Below, in pieces: positions 8,319 through 17,600 of a DNA stretch of 64,000 nt. The number at the start of each line of letters is the position of its first letter. Position 1 is the first letter of the stretch. The notes beneath the pieces were generated by a model. It made no database searches, was not told where the DNA came from, and saw only the letters and a program-made list of their open reading frames with translations. Both the position numbers and the translations under genes were made by a program. Source of the DNA: Leifsonia sp. Root4 (lineage in GTDB: Bacteria; Actinomycetota; Actinomycetes; Actinomycetales; Microbacteriaceae); the NCBI RefSeq assembly GCF_001425085.1, contig NZ_LMDN01000001.1:1142550-1206549 (forward strand), written 5' to 3'.

Positions 8319-8707
8319 CGCATCCGCTGATTGAGCCTGTCGAAATCAAGGTTTCGACACCCCGTCGATTGAGCCTGTCGAAATCAGGGTTTCGACAGGC
8401 TCAACCAGCGGGGCGACCGTCTCCGCGGACACGCTCAGGGCTTCGCGTGCGTCGCTGCTCCTTCGTCGCGGCGCCGCTCGCTCGAGCCAACGTGCAGATG
8501 GGCGCCGCTCGCTCGAGCCAACGTGCATTCTCCCGCTGGCTCGAGGGAGCAGCCGAGGAACGAGGCCGCGACCGAAGCCAAGCCCGCCGGAACGCGGCGC
8601 CCCATCCGCTGATTGAGCCTGTCGAAATCAAGGTTTCGACAAGCTCAACCGACGGGGTTTCGACAGGCTCAACCAGCGGGGGTTTCGACTGCGCCACGGA
8701 GCACGAG
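8319..8707. repeat. Intergenic repeat cluster, families A and C
   Basis: No gene is supported in these 390 bases. At 8327-8413 and 8607-8690 lie inverted pairs of family A (TTGAGCCTGTCGAAA followed by TTTCGACAGGCTCAACC). Between them, 8415-8580 holds family C in both orientations (AGGGCTTCGCGTGCGTCGC, CTGGCTCGAGGGAGCAGCC). The cluster separates two convergent genes, and the facing A copies could form hairpins that end transcription from both sides. Confidence 0.8.
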
Positions 8708-9778
8708 CTAGAGCAGCGCCATGATCTGGCGGGCGATTGTGCGCCCGGCCCTGCTCGCCCCGACGGTCGAGGCCTGCGGCCCATAACCGGCGAGGAAGAT
8801 GCGCGGGTCTGTCCAGGACGCACCGGCGGCCACCGTGACACCGCCGGCCTGCTCGCGGAGCTTCAGCGGGGCGAGGTGGCGCAGCTCCGGCCGGAATCCG
8901 GTCGCCCAGATGATTGCATCAGCGGGGGCGAAGCTGCCGTCGGCCCAGCGCGCGCCGTCGGTCTCGAGCCGCGCGAACATCGGCCGGGCCACGAGGAGCC
9001 CGCGATTGATGCCGGCGGCGATGCGGCGTGTCTTCGGAACGCCGGTCCCGCTGACGATGCTGGGCAGGGCCCGCCCGGCCCTGGCGGCCTTGTCTTGCTG
9101 GGCAACCGCGGCGGCGGCATCCTCGATGTCGAGCTGCTCGCTATCGAGCCAGTCGATCGGGCGGCGCGACACCCAGGTGAGGCCGGATGCGACGCCCTCC
9201 AGCTCGAGCATGAAGCCGATCGCCGAGGTGCCTCCGCCGACCACGATCACGTTCTTGTCGCGGAACTCCTCGGCCGAGACGAAGTCGGAGGTGTGCAGGT
9301 GGCGCCCGGCGAAGCCCGGCGTACCCGGGTAGTGCGGGATGAACGGGGCACCCCATGTGCCCGTCGCGTTCACGACGAATCGTGTCGCGATCGCGCCGCG
9401 GTCGGTCTGCACGAGCAGGTCGGCCCCGTGGTTGGCGACGGAGCGGACCGTGACCGGGCGCTCGACGCCGAGCTGGAAGTGCTGCTCGTAGCGGCGGTAG
9501 TAGTCGCCGACGACATCGCGCGCCGGCACGTCGCGTTCCGCGGTGTCGAAGCTCAGGCCGAGCTCGGCCATGCCGGGCAGATCGTGCACGCGGTGGGCGG
9601 AGCCGAGCCGCAGGCTCTGCCAGCGGTGCTGCCAGGCGCCGCCGGCATCCGGACCTCGGTCGAGCACGACGAAGTCCTGGCCTGCGACCAGTTCGAAGCG
9701 CCTCAGATAGTAGGCGACGGCGAGTCCAGCCTGTCCGGCGCCAATGACGACGACCGGTACAGAACGGTCGGAATCCAT
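8708..9778 (-). CDS. FAD/NAD(P)-dependent flavoprotein, monooxygenase-like
   Basis: A 356-aa protein with an N-terminal dinucleotide fold (VVVIGAGQAGLAVAYYL, residues 7-25) for FAD and a second GxGxxG-like site (VIVVGGGTSAIGFMLELE, about residue 175) for NAD(P)H. An ATG.WATGF motif near residue 310 (AIIWATGFRPELRHL) is typical of flavin-containing monooxygenase / CzcO-like enzymes. The substrate cannot be told from sequence. Start: ATG at 9778 behind GATGAGG; a GTG one codon upstream is also possible. It stands alone and faces the repeat cluster at its 3' end. Confidence 0.82.
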   Translation of the reverse strand: MDSDRSVPVVVIGAGQAGLAVAYYLRRFELVAGQDFVVLDRGPDAGGAWQHRWQSLRLGSAHRVHDLPGMAELGLSFDTAERDVPARDVVGDYYRRYEQHFQLGVERPVTVRSVANHGADLLVQTDRGAIATRFVVNATGTWGAPFIPHYPGTPGFAGRHLHTSDFVSAEEFRDKNVIVVGGGTSAIGFMLELEGVASGLTWVSRRPIDWLDSEQLDIEDAAAAVAQQDKAARAGRALPSIVSGTGVPKTRRIAAGINRGLLVARPMFARLETDGARWADGSFAPADAIIWATGFRPELRHLAPLKLREQAGGVTVAAGASWTDPRIFLAGYGPQASTVGASRAGRTIARQIMALL

Positions 9779-9925
9779 CACTCCTCATCTCAGATCTGGG
9801 CCTGTGAAGCAGCCACCGGCACAGCGCACCCTACATGCTAAACTGGCGGTTAGTTTTCATACTTTTTATCGGTAAATCCCGGGTGCAACATCGGTACCCG
9901 GCCTGTCATCGTAAGGGGGTCTCGC

Positions 9926-10150
9926 ATGGGGCGCGGCCGTCAAAAAGCAAAGCACACCAAGGTTGCCCGTGAGCTGAAGTATTTCAGCCCCGACACCAAC
10001 TATGGTGCACTCGAACGTGAACTCACCCACAGCGGCGATGTTCGCGCGGGTGAGGATCGTCTCGACGAGGACCTCGCCAAGTGGCCTGAGTATGAGGCCA
10101 CGCAGTACGAGGACACCTACGCCACCGAGGACGAGCAGAAGCGCGCCTAG
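9926..10150 (+). CDS. DUF3073 protein
   Basis: A 74-aa protein beginning MGRGRQKAKHTKVARELKYFSPDTNY, the conserved signature of actinobacterial DUF3073. The start has a strong AAGGGGG site. The N-terminal third is basic, the C-terminal half acidic (YEDTYATEDEQKRA). The function of the family is unknown. It typically lies beside purM, as here, where purM is convergent. A canonical terminator follows at 10173. Upstream (9840-9925) is an AT-rich stretch that probably holds the promoter. Confidence 0.88.
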   Translation: MGRGRQKAKHTKVARELKYFSPDTNYGALERELTHSGDVRAGEDRLDEDLAKWPEYEATQYEDTYATEDEQKRA

Positions 10151-10172
10151 CGTTCACTTTCGATTCCGGATG

Positions 10173-10212
10173 CCGTGAGCTCAGCGTTTCGACGCTGAGC
10201 TCACGGCTTTTC
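10173..10212 (+). terminator. Terminator after DUF3073 gene
   Basis: A perfect 14-bp stem (CCGTGAGCTCAGCG at 10173-10186 with 10193-10206), 6-nt loop, followed by CTTTTC. Confidence 0.85.
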
Positions 10213-10223
10213 GTGTACCCGCG

Positions 10224-10441
10224 CGGGCGGCGCGCAGCGCCGCGAAAGGCGGCAGCCCATTCCAAGGCAACCTCCACCACCGCAAGCGATGCTGGTGCGG
10301 TTTCGACAAGCTCAACCAGCGGTGCGGTTTCGACAAGCTCAACCAGCGGTGGTGCGGTTTCGACAAGCTCAACCAGCGGTGGTGCGGTTTCGACAAGCTC
10401 AACCAGCGGTGGTGCGGTTTCGACAGGCTCAGCCAGCGGAA
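10224..10441 (+). repeat. Family-B element plus five tandem family-A repeats
   Basis: 10227-10300 is a family-B element: head hairpin GCGGCGC-gca-GCGCCGC, then GAAAGGCGGCAGCC, CCAAGGCAACCTC and the tail AGCGATGCTGG. It runs directly into five tandem copies of family A starting at 10301, 10328, 10358, 10388 and 10418 (27-, then 30-bp period). The last copy differs (GACAGGCTCAGCC). No gene is present; the open frames crossing it are repeat translations. Confidence 0.85.
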
Positions 10442-10467
10442 GTGCTGACTGAGCCCTCGAACAAGGG

Positions 10468-11571
10468 CTACGCCGCGTAGCTGCCGACGAGGCGCACGGC
10501 ACCGCCGTCGACGCCCTTTGCGCCCTGCTCGAAACCGGTGAAGTCGCGGGGAGCGGTCGAGACGCGGCCGGCGACCCAGGAGTGGATGCCCTCGGCCTCG
10601 AGCTTGGCGACGACGCTCGAGGCGGCATCCGCGGACACGACGGCGAACATGCCGATACCGAGGTTCCAGGTGCCCTCCGAGCTCTCGAGGCTGGTGCCGG
10701 CGAGGTCGCTGAGCACGCGGAACACGCTGCTCGGCGACCAGCTGGCACGGTCGAGCTCGACCCAGGAGCCGACGGGCAGCACGCGCGCGAGGTTCGCCGC
10801 GATGCCGCCGCCGGTGACGTGGCTGAGCGAGTGAACGCTGGGGCCGACGGCCGGGTCTTCGAGCAGGCGAACGAGCGGGCCCGTGTAGAGGCGGGTCGGT
10901 TCGAGCAGCACCTCGCCGACGACGCCGCCGAACTCGTTGGAGTGATCGGTGTAGCCGATGTTGTTGCTGGCGAGGATGTGACGAACCAGAGAGAAGCCGT
11001 TGGAGTGGATGCCGGAGGAGGCCATCGCCACGACGACGTCACCGTGCTGCACGCGCTCGGCACCGAGCACGGCGTCACCCTCGACGACGCCGACGGCGGC
11101 GCCTGCCACGTCGTAGTCATCGGCGCCGAGCAGGCCGGGGTGCTCTGCGGTCTCGCCGCCGACGAGGGCGGTGCCCGTCTCGGAGCAGGCCTTGGCGATG
11201 CCCTCGACGATGGAGGCGATGCGCGCGGGGACGACCTTGCCGCATGCGATGTAGTCGGTCATGAAGATCGGCTTCGCGCCCACGACGATGATGTCGTCGA
11301 CGACCATGCCGACGAGGTCCTGACCGATGGTGTCGTGCTTGTCGAGAGCCTGCGCGATGGCGACCTTGGTGCCGACGCCGTCGGTCGAGGTGGCCAGCAG
11401 CGGGCGCTTGTACGCCGTCAGGAATGACACGTCGAAGAGGCCGGCGAAGCCGCCGACGCCGCCCAAGACGTTTGGTCCGTGCGTCTTGGAGACAGCCGCC
11501 TTCATGAGTTCGACCGCGAGGTCACCGGCTACTGTGTCGACGCCTGCAGCGGCGTAAGAATTCTCGGTCAC
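10468..11571 (-). CDS. purM: Phosphoribosylformylglycinamidine cyclo-ligase
   Basis: A 367-aa cytoplasmic ATP-dependent enzyme that closes the imidazole ring, FGAM to AIR, in purine synthesis. Motifs: SYAAAGVD at the start, GGVGGFAGLFD (about residue 38), STDGVGTKV (about 62), MVVDDIIVVGAKPIFMTDYIACGK, ALVGGETAEHPG, SSGIHSNGFSLVR and HVTGGGIAANLARVLP, all typical of PurM and complete in length. The GTG start at 11571 has TACCCT six bases upstream on the minus strand, so the transcript may be leaderless. AGAGGG could alternatively serve as a ribosome site. purF lies upstream on the same strand, but a plus-strand gene separates the two. Confidence 0.96.
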   Translation of the reverse strand: MTENSYAAAGVDTVAGDLAVELMKAAVSKTHGPNVLGGVGGFAGLFDVSFLTAYKRPLLATSTDGVGTKVAIAQALDKHDTIGQDLVGMVVDDIIVVGAKPIFMTDYIACGKVVPARIASIVEGIAKACSETGTALVGGETAEHPGLLGADDYDVAGAAVGVVEGDAVLGAERVQHGDVVVAMASSGIHSNGFSLVRHILASNNIGYTDHSNEFGGVVGEVLLEPTRLYTGPLVRLLEDPAVGPSVHSLSHVTGGGIAANLARVLPVGSWVELDRASWSPSSVFRVLSDLAGTSLESSEGTWNLGIGMFAVVSADAASSVVAKLEAEGIHSWVAGRVSTAPRDFTGFEQGAKGVDGGAVRLVGSYAA

Positions 11572-11681
11572 CCCTCTAGGGTACCGGGCCGCGAACCGCC
11601 GTCAGGCGCCGCGGCGGCGAGCACCGCCCGGAGAGCGAATATTTCTCGGAATCACCCGGTCCGCGCCAGCTGGCCGAGGGA

Positions 11682-11693
11682 TACACTGGCGCT
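11682..11693 (+). promoter_or_regulatory. Leaderless-type promoter for the 11694 gene
   Basis: TACACT at 11682-11687 lies six bases before the ATG at 11694 with no ribosome site between. Confidence 0.5.
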
Positions 11694-12422
11694 ATGTGGG
11701 GCTCCGGCGCGGCATGGTGGTCGGTTCGCGAAGAGGCGAATCGACAGGTGCTGCTCGCCCTCTACCTGCGCGATCGACTCGGCCTCGAGGCCCCGGTCGA
11801 GCTGCCGCGGCTGCTCGGTGTGAAGGGCGTTCCGGATGCCACCGCGCTGCGTGAACTGCGGCACCCGCAACACCACCTCCTCCCGAGGCACTCCGGCCAA
11901 CACCGGCAGGGCGACGCCGTTCCCGAGCCGGCCAACGAGCCGTTGCCGTTCGAGCTGATGCCGGAACCACAGCGGAGCATGCTCGAAACCCAGTGGCTGG
12001 CCTGGTGGCGGAGCGCAGTGGAGCCGGAGCGCAACACCTCGCCCGTTCCGCTGGACCTCGTGCCGGCGTTCGGCGATCTGATCGCCCTGCCCGAGAGCGG
12101 CGCCGAGCTGTTGATCGAGATGATCACGCCGTTCGCCGATCCGGCGATCGCCTGGTCGGATGCCGCCGCCCGCCGTTTCAGCGAGTATCAGCACGAGCCG
12201 CGCGGCTCACTGAAACTCGCCTATGCCGGCCTGATCGCCGAGAACGAACGGGAGCACGGCCGACGGGCGCGTGTGTTCGAGCTCACCGTGCAGTTGCTGC
12301 CGCTCGCGGCATCCGGCGCGTGGTGGATCGGGCAGACGACGATCGCGATGACCGACACACTGCGGAGCGATCCCGCCGGTTTCGCCGAGGCGTTGCGCCC
12401 GATCATCGCCGAGCTCGCCTGA
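11694..12422 (+). CDS. Hypothetical protein between purM and purF
   Basis: A 242-aa protein I do not recognise. It starts MWGSGAAWWSVREEANRQVLLALYLRDRLGL and contains a tryptophan-rich segment (ETQWLAWWRSAVEPERN) and a C-terminal part with GSLKLAYAGLIAENEREHGRRARVFELTVQLLPLAASGAWWIG. The last 30 residues are helical and amphipathic. No signal peptide or transmembrane segment is clear. Its position between purM and purF, opposite in strand, suggests a conserved neighbourhood rather than a shared pathway. Translation appears to start from a leaderless mRNA. Confidence 0.7.
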   Translation: MWGSGAAWWSVREEANRQVLLALYLRDRLGLEAPVELPRLLGVKGVPDATALRELRHPQHHLLPRHSGQHRQGDAVPEPANEPLPFELMPEPQRSMLETQWLAWWRSAVEPERNTSPVPLDLVPAFGDLIALPESGAELLIEMITPFADPAIAWSDAAARRFSEYQHEPRGSLKLAYAGLIAENEREHGRRARVFELTVQLLPLAASGAWWIGQTTIAMTDTLRSDPAGFAEALRPIIAELA

Positions 12423-12433
12423 GGCCCTCCCAA

Positions 12434-12658
12434 GCCGGCTGAGCCTGTCGAAATCTGTCGTGCGGCGTGGTTTCGACAAGCTCAACCAGCGGGGACTGTC
12501 CCGTTAATCGAGCTCGTGCGGCGTGGTTTCGACAAGCTCAACCAGCGGGGGTGATTCGCCGGATCCCTTGTGGCCCGCGGAACCGCACCAGCATCGCTTG
12601 CGGTTCTCAAGGTTTCCGTGCGACTGGCTGCCGCCTTCAATAACGCTGGCGCGTTATT
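12434..12658. repeat. Families A and B between convergent gene ends
   Basis: Family-A copies lie at 12442-12457, 12472-12495 and 12531-12553; the last two are part of a ~60-bp duplicated segment with CGTGCGGCGTGG. A reverse-oriented family-B element lies at about 12588-12658: tail CCAGCATCGCTTG, then GGCTGCCGCCTTC, then a head hairpin AATAACGC-tggc-GCGTTATT at 12639-12658. The hairpin's outer arm contains the purF stop codon (12654-12656). Confidence 0.8.
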
Positions 12659-14213
12659 CCTGCCGCCCCGGGTCGCCGATCACGACGGGCATGTTCGTCT
12701 CGAGCACGCTCTCGAACTCGGCATCCGGCCCCGGGTCGCAGCCGTTGGATGCTGCGGGGCGCTCCAGCAGGTTCTTGCCGAGGTGCTGCGACTCTGGCAG
12801 CGGGATCGGGTACTTGCCGGTGAAGCAGGCCGTGCAGAGGCGCTCGCGCGGCTGCTCCGTTGCCTCGATCATGCCGTCTTCCGAGAGGTAGCCGAGCGAG
12901 TCGGCACCGATCGACTGACGGACCTCGTCGATGGCCAGGCCTGTGGCGACGAGCTCTGCCCTGGTGGCGAAGTCGATGCCGTAGAAGCAGGGCCACGTGA
13001 TGGGCGGGCTCGAGATGCGCACGTGCACCTCGGCGGCGCCGGCCTCCCGCAGCATCGACACGAGGGCGCGCTGCGTGTTGCCGCGCACGATCGAGTCGTC
13101 AACGACGATCAGACGCTTGCCCTTGATGACCGCCTTGAGCGGGTTCAACTTGAGCTTGATGCCGCGCTGGCGGATGGTCTGCGACGGCTGGATGAATGTG
13201 CGGCCGACGTAGGAGTTCTTGACGAGCCCCTGACCGAAGGGGATGCCGCTGGCCTGGGCGTAGCCGATGGCGGCCGGCGTTCCGGACTCGGGGGTCGGGA
13301 TGACGAGGTCGGCCTCGACGGGGTGTTCCGCCGCGAGGCGGCGGCCCATCTCGACCCGCGCCTCGTGCACACCGCGACCGGCGATCGTGGTGTCCGGGCG
13401 GGCCAGGTAGACGTACTCGAAGACGCAGCCGGCCGGCTTGGACTCGGCGAAACGCTGGGTGCGCAGGCCGTCCTCGTCGATCGTGATGAGCTCGCCGGGC
13501 TCGACCTCGCGCACGAAGGCGGCGCCGACGATGTCGAGTGCCGCGGTTTCGGATGCCACGACCCAGCCACGGTCGAGGCGACCGAGCACCAGCGGGCGGA
13601 CGCCCTGCGGGTCACGGGCGGCGTAGAGGGTGTGCTCGTCCATGAAGACGAGGCAGTATGCGCCGCGGAGGCGGGGCAGCACCTCGAGGGCGGTCTGCTC
13701 GAGCGTGTGCTCGCGGTCACCCGTCAGCAGCGCCGTGACGACGGCGGTGTCTGTGGTGTTGCCACGACGCAGCTCGCCGTCGGTCTCCGGGTATCGCTCG
13801 TGCACGAGCTCGAGCAGCTCGGCCGTGTTGGTGAGGTTGCCGTTGTGGCCGAGGGCCACGGTGCCGGTGGCGGTGCGCCCGAGAGTCGGCTGCGCGTTCT
13901 GCCAGCTGGAGGCGCCCGTGGTCGAGTAGCGCGTGTGTCCGACGGCGATGTGGCCGGTCAGCGTGTTGAGCGCGGTCTCGTTGAAGACCTGCGACACAAG
14001 GCCCATGTCCTTGTAGATGAGGATCTTGTCGCCATCGCTCGTCGCGATGCCGGCAGACTCCTGGCCGCGGTGCTGCAGCGCGTAGAGGCCGAAGTAGCTG
14101 AGCTTGGCGACTTCCTCGCCCGGCGCCCAGACCCCGAAGACGCCACAGGCATCCTGCGGCCCCTTCTCGCCCTGAAGAAGATCGTGATTGAGAAGTCCGT
14201 CGCCTCTGGCCAA
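12654..14213 (-). CDS. purF: Amidophosphoribosyltransferase
   Basis: A 519-aa enzyme for the first step of purine synthesis (PRPP + glutamine to phosphoribosylamine). It carries a 22-residue propeptide and the catalytic cysteine in QDACGVFGVW (C23), Ntn-glutaminase motifs (LQHRGQESAGIATSD, GHNGNLTN) and the PRPP-binding loop RLIVVDDSIVRGNTQR (about residue 375). Cysteines near the end (CTACFTGKYP) are the type that bind the structural Fe-S cluster in Bacillus-like PurF. The start is a TTG at 14213, seven bases after AAGGGG, giving the usual propeptide length. It is 11 bp downstream of a small membrane-protein gene, so probably co-transcribed with it. Its stop lies inside a family-B hairpin. 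Confidence 0.95.
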   Translation of the reverse strand: MARGDGLLNHDLLQGEKGPQDACGVFGVWAPGEEVAKLSYFGLYALQHRGQESAGIATSDGDKILIYKDMGLVSQVFNETALNTLTGHIAVGHTRYSTTGASSWQNAQPTLGRTATGTVALGHNGNLTNTAELLELVHERYPETDGELRRGNTTDTAVVTALLTGDREHTLEQTALEVLPRLRGAYCLVFMDEHTLYAARDPQGVRPLVLGRLDRGWVVASETAALDIVGAAFVREVEPGELITIDEDGLRTQRFAESKPAGCVFEYVYLARPDTTIAGRGVHEARVEMGRRLAAEHPVEADLVIPTPESGTPAAIGYAQASGIPFGQGLVKNSYVGRTFIQPSQTIRQRGIKLKLNPLKAVIKGKRLIVVDDSIVRGNTQRALVSMLREAGAAEVHVRISSPPITWPCFYGIDFATRAELVATGLAIDEVRQSIGADSLGYLSEDGMIEATEQPRERLCTACFTGKYPIPLPESQHLGKNLLERPAASNGCDPGPDAEFESVLETNMPVVIGDPGRQE

Positions 14214-14224
14214 GCCGAGACCCC

Positions 14225-14596
14225 TTACTGTGAGTTGTCGCTCGAATGCGCGTCAATTCTATCCGCCACAACGGTGACGGCTCGACGCGCGGCGCGACGG
14301 TCGAGGATCAGTGCCACGAGCGCGCCGAGCGCGAGGCCGATCGCACCCAGGAACAGCAGCAGGAAGCCGAAGACCTGACCGCGGTCGTAGTCTTCGTTCT
14401 CGGGGAAGATGAGGGTGAGCACCAGGGCCGCGACGATGCCGACACCGGCGCCGAGGGCGAGGAAGCGCATGTAGCGCGGCGAACGGCGCACCGTCAGCGT
14501 CTCGTGTGCAACGACGGTCTCCACCGGCTCTCCGGGGGTGTGCGGTGCGGGGTCTGGTGCTGCGGTTTCACTCACCCCTCCATTCTCGCGCACCAT
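14225..14596 (-). CDS. Small two-helix membrane protein upstream of purF
   Basis: A protein of up to 123 aa with a hydrophilic N-terminus and two transmembrane helices (YMRFLALGAGVGIVAALVLTLIF, about residues 42-65, and GQVFGFLLLFLGAIGLALGALVALIL, about 73-98), then a basic RRAARRAVTVV and an acidic tail. I do not know its function; similar small proteins lie upstream of purF in related actinobacteria. The start is uncertain: ATG at 14596, or GTG at 14575 directly after GGAGGG. It reads straight into purF. Confidence 0.7.
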   Translation of the reverse strand: MVRENGGVSETAAPDPAPHTPGEPVETVVAHETLTVRRSPRYMRFLALGAGVGIVAALVLTLIFPENEDYDRGQVFGFLLLFLGAIGLALGALVALILDRRAARRAVTVVADRIDAHSSDNSQ

Positions 14597-14620
14597 CCTG
14601 AGTTCATGGCGCGCATCGCG

Positions 14621-14660
14621 AAAAGAGCAGGGCCCCCACCGTATTCGGTGAGGGCCCTGC
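14621..14660 (-). terminator. Terminator of the HtaA giant gene
   Basis: On the minus strand a 15-bp stem (GCAGGGCCCTCACCG with its complement, one wobble) is followed by TCTTTT. It lies 18 bp past the stop of the giant gene and just upstream of the 14596 start. Confidence 0.85.
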
Positions 14661-14677
14661 TTCGTGGCATCGCCGTG

Positions 14678-17600
14678 CTACTCGGCCGAGGCGCCAGCCC
14701 CCGCTCGACGCCGCTTGACGAGCAGCACGACGATGACAGCCACGGCGGCGGCGAGAGCCGCCGCCAGGATCCAGACGATCCAGTCGACACCCTGCTCGGC
14801 GGTGTCCGCGCTGGTGGCGGTCGCCTCCGTGTCGCCTGCCCCGGTCTCGGCCGCGACGGCCTCCTCCGCCACGACGGCGCAGTCGGCGGTCGGCAGCGTG
14901 AAGCTGACCGGGTCGAGGGCGTCGCCGGCCGGGTAGGTGCCGAAGGCTGCTGCCCCGGCATCCGTCAGCTCTGCGGCGATGTCGGTGCCGGTGATGCCGC
15001 TCTCGGTCACCTGCAGGCTGCCGTCGCCGAGGGCGAGGCTGCCGAAGCGCACGGCCTGGGCGGCGATCGGCTCACCCTGCTGGGTGGTGCCGGTCACGTC
15101 GAGCACGAGGTAGCCCTCCGTGGCGCTGACGAGCTCGATGCGCGGGTTCGCGATCGTGGTGTCGAGGGCGCCATCGTGGCCGGTGAAGCGGATGCCGCCG
15201 CTGTAGTTCACGAGGCCGGAGCCGGTCTCGGCGTCGATGCTGCCGGAGCCGTCTGCCCAGTGGAACAGGCCGTCGGCCTCGGTGGTGCCGCCGGAGAGCT
15301 CCCAGCCGCCGTTGGCGATGCCGCTGCTGATGTAGGCGAGGAAGCTCGCCTTGAAGCCCCAGTCGAGCGTTGCGCCGGAGACAGCGCAGGAGCCGGCGAC
15401 CGTGCGCTCGGGGATAGTGAGCACGATGCCCTTGCTGATCGAGCCCTGCACGGTCAGCGTGTGCTCACCGGTGAGCGTGGCCGGAAGCGTTCCGCTCCAG
15501 CGCACGACACCGTTCGCGTCGGCCGTGAGATTCTCGGCCAGCACGGTGGGGGTCGAGTAGATCACGACGCGGATGCCCGTCTCGTTCGGCTGGAAGCCGT
15601 CGACCTCGAAGGAGATCTGGCCGCCTGCCACAAGGCCCGCGAGCACGGCCGGAGCGAGCGTGATGCCCGTCGTGGCCGGCGGGGTTGCCGGGATGTCGCT
15701 CGCTGCCGGGGTGCGAACGGATGCCGTCGACACCGTTCCCGTCGAACCGGCCGGGGCCGCGGCGGCGGCTCCGATCGTGACAGTGAGAGGGTCCAGGGCA
15801 CGGCCAGCAGGGTAGTAACCCTGGAACGCGCTCGAACCCGCGGCGGTCAGCGTGACCGGGGCACCGCTGAACACCGTGGCACCGTTCAGCGTCGACCGCG
15901 AGGCCGCACCGAGGTCGACCGTGGCGAAGTCCACCCGGCTGCCGTTGACCGAGAGCGAGAGGATCGCGCTGGATGGTCCCGCCACCGAGAGGCTCGGGTT
16001 CGAGAACGTCAGGTCGAGGATGCCGCCATGGCCGGTGAAGCGCACGTTGCCGGCGTAGTCGGCCGTTCCTGTGCCGCTGCCCTGGTCGAAGCTGCCGCCG
16101 CTCTGGCCGAACTGGAATGCTCCGCCAGAGGAGGTGGCGCCACCGTCGACGGTGATGCTGCCGCCCGTCGCCGGCTTGCTGAGGTAGTCGCGGAAGCTGG
16201 CCGAGACGCCCCAGCTGAGCGAGCCGCCCTGCACCGTCGGCGCGACGATCGGAGGAACGATCGGGGTGGTCGGGGGCGTGATCGGTGGGGTCACCGGCGG
16301 CACGACACCGCTCGTGACGGTGACGGTGCTCGCGGCCGAGCTGCTCGCGGCGAAGCCGGCATCCGGAACGAAGCGCGCGGTCAGCGCGACGTCGCCGACG
16401 GTGCGGAGCACTGCGGTGGCCGAGGCCGCCCCGTCGGCGAGCCGAACGGGGGCACCGATCTGCTCGCCGTTGGCGGCGAAGATGACGCTGCCCTGAGCGG
16501 TGGCCGGGGTGACGGTCGCGTTCAACGTGACCGTGGCACCGACGGTGACGGCGCTCGTGTCGACGACGAGGCCGGTGCGGGTCCCGATCGTCTCGGCCGG
16601 CTCCGTCGTTCCGGTGCTGAAGGCGACGGTGATCGGGTCGAGGAGGGTGCCTGCCGGGTAGAAGTCCTGGAAGGCGGTCGCGCCGGCGGCACTGAGGGTG
16701 ACGGGGGCGTCGACGACGAGTGTCGTGCCCTTGTCCGTGCTCGTTCCGGCTGCGGCGAGATTGACGGTCGCGAAGTCGACGCGTGCGCCGTTGACGGCGA
16801 CGCTCAGCGTCGCGCGGCTGGCGCTGTCGAGTCGGAGCTTCGGAGCGCTGAGCGTCAGGTCCAGTGCACCGTGGTGGCCGGTGAAGCGCACACCGCCGGC
16901 GTACTCTGCTGTTCCCTTGCCTGCCTGCAGGTCGACGGTGCCGCCGGCCTGGGCGAAGAGGAACGCTGACCCGGCCGCGCTCGCCCCATCGACCGGGGTG
17001 ATCGCACCGGAGGCGATGGGCCCCGTGACGTAGTCGCGGAAGGCTCCGTAGACGCCCCAGGCCAGTTCGCCCTTCTGCACGACGGGCGGCGTGACCGGCT
17101 TGGCAGCGACGGCGACGACGACGGCCGCGGAGGTGCTGCCGGTGAAGAGCGCCGGCTTGGCCGGGGTGAAGACGGCCGTGAGCGAGGCCGATCCGACCGC
17201 GGTGAGCTTCACGGTGGCTGTCGCGGTGCCGTTCTTGACGGCGACATCCTTCGCGATGACGCTGACGCCGTTGAAGAAGCTGACCGTTCCGGATGCCGAC
17301 ACCGGCGCGATGACGGCGGTCGCCGTGACGGTGCTGCCGGTGACGACGGCGGTCTTGTCGACGCTCAGCGTGGTGCTGGTCGCTGCGGCGCCGGGCTCCG
17401 GCGTGGTCGGGAACAGCGCGTTCCACTGGGCATCGCTCGGGGTGAGCGCGGCGCGGGCGTAGATCGTATCGGCGTTCGGGGCCGTGTGGCCCTTCCAGAC
17501 AATGACCTCGTACTGCTTGCCGCGGTCAAGGGCCGTGGTCGGGGCGACGAGCGTCTTGTCGAAGGATCCGCCGATGATGGCGCCAGGCGTCATCCAGAAA

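Noticed and set aside
6119-8323. 734-codon open frame on the minus strand opposite the KimA-like gene
   Set aside because: It is an antisense shadow in GC-rich DNA: His/Asp/Arg-rich composition, no motifs, while the plus-strand frame has clear membrane helices and KimA motifs. The same applies to long antisense frames over hmuU, purD, purL and uxaC.
8319-8707. Insertion sequence remnant
   Set aside because: The facing inverted repeats suggest a mobile element, but no transposase fragment or target-site duplication is visible; the same units occur in many spacers without any gene.
10294-10441. Possible CRISPR array
   Set aside because: The repeats abut with at most a few constant bases between them, so there are no unique spacers, and no cas gene is nearby.
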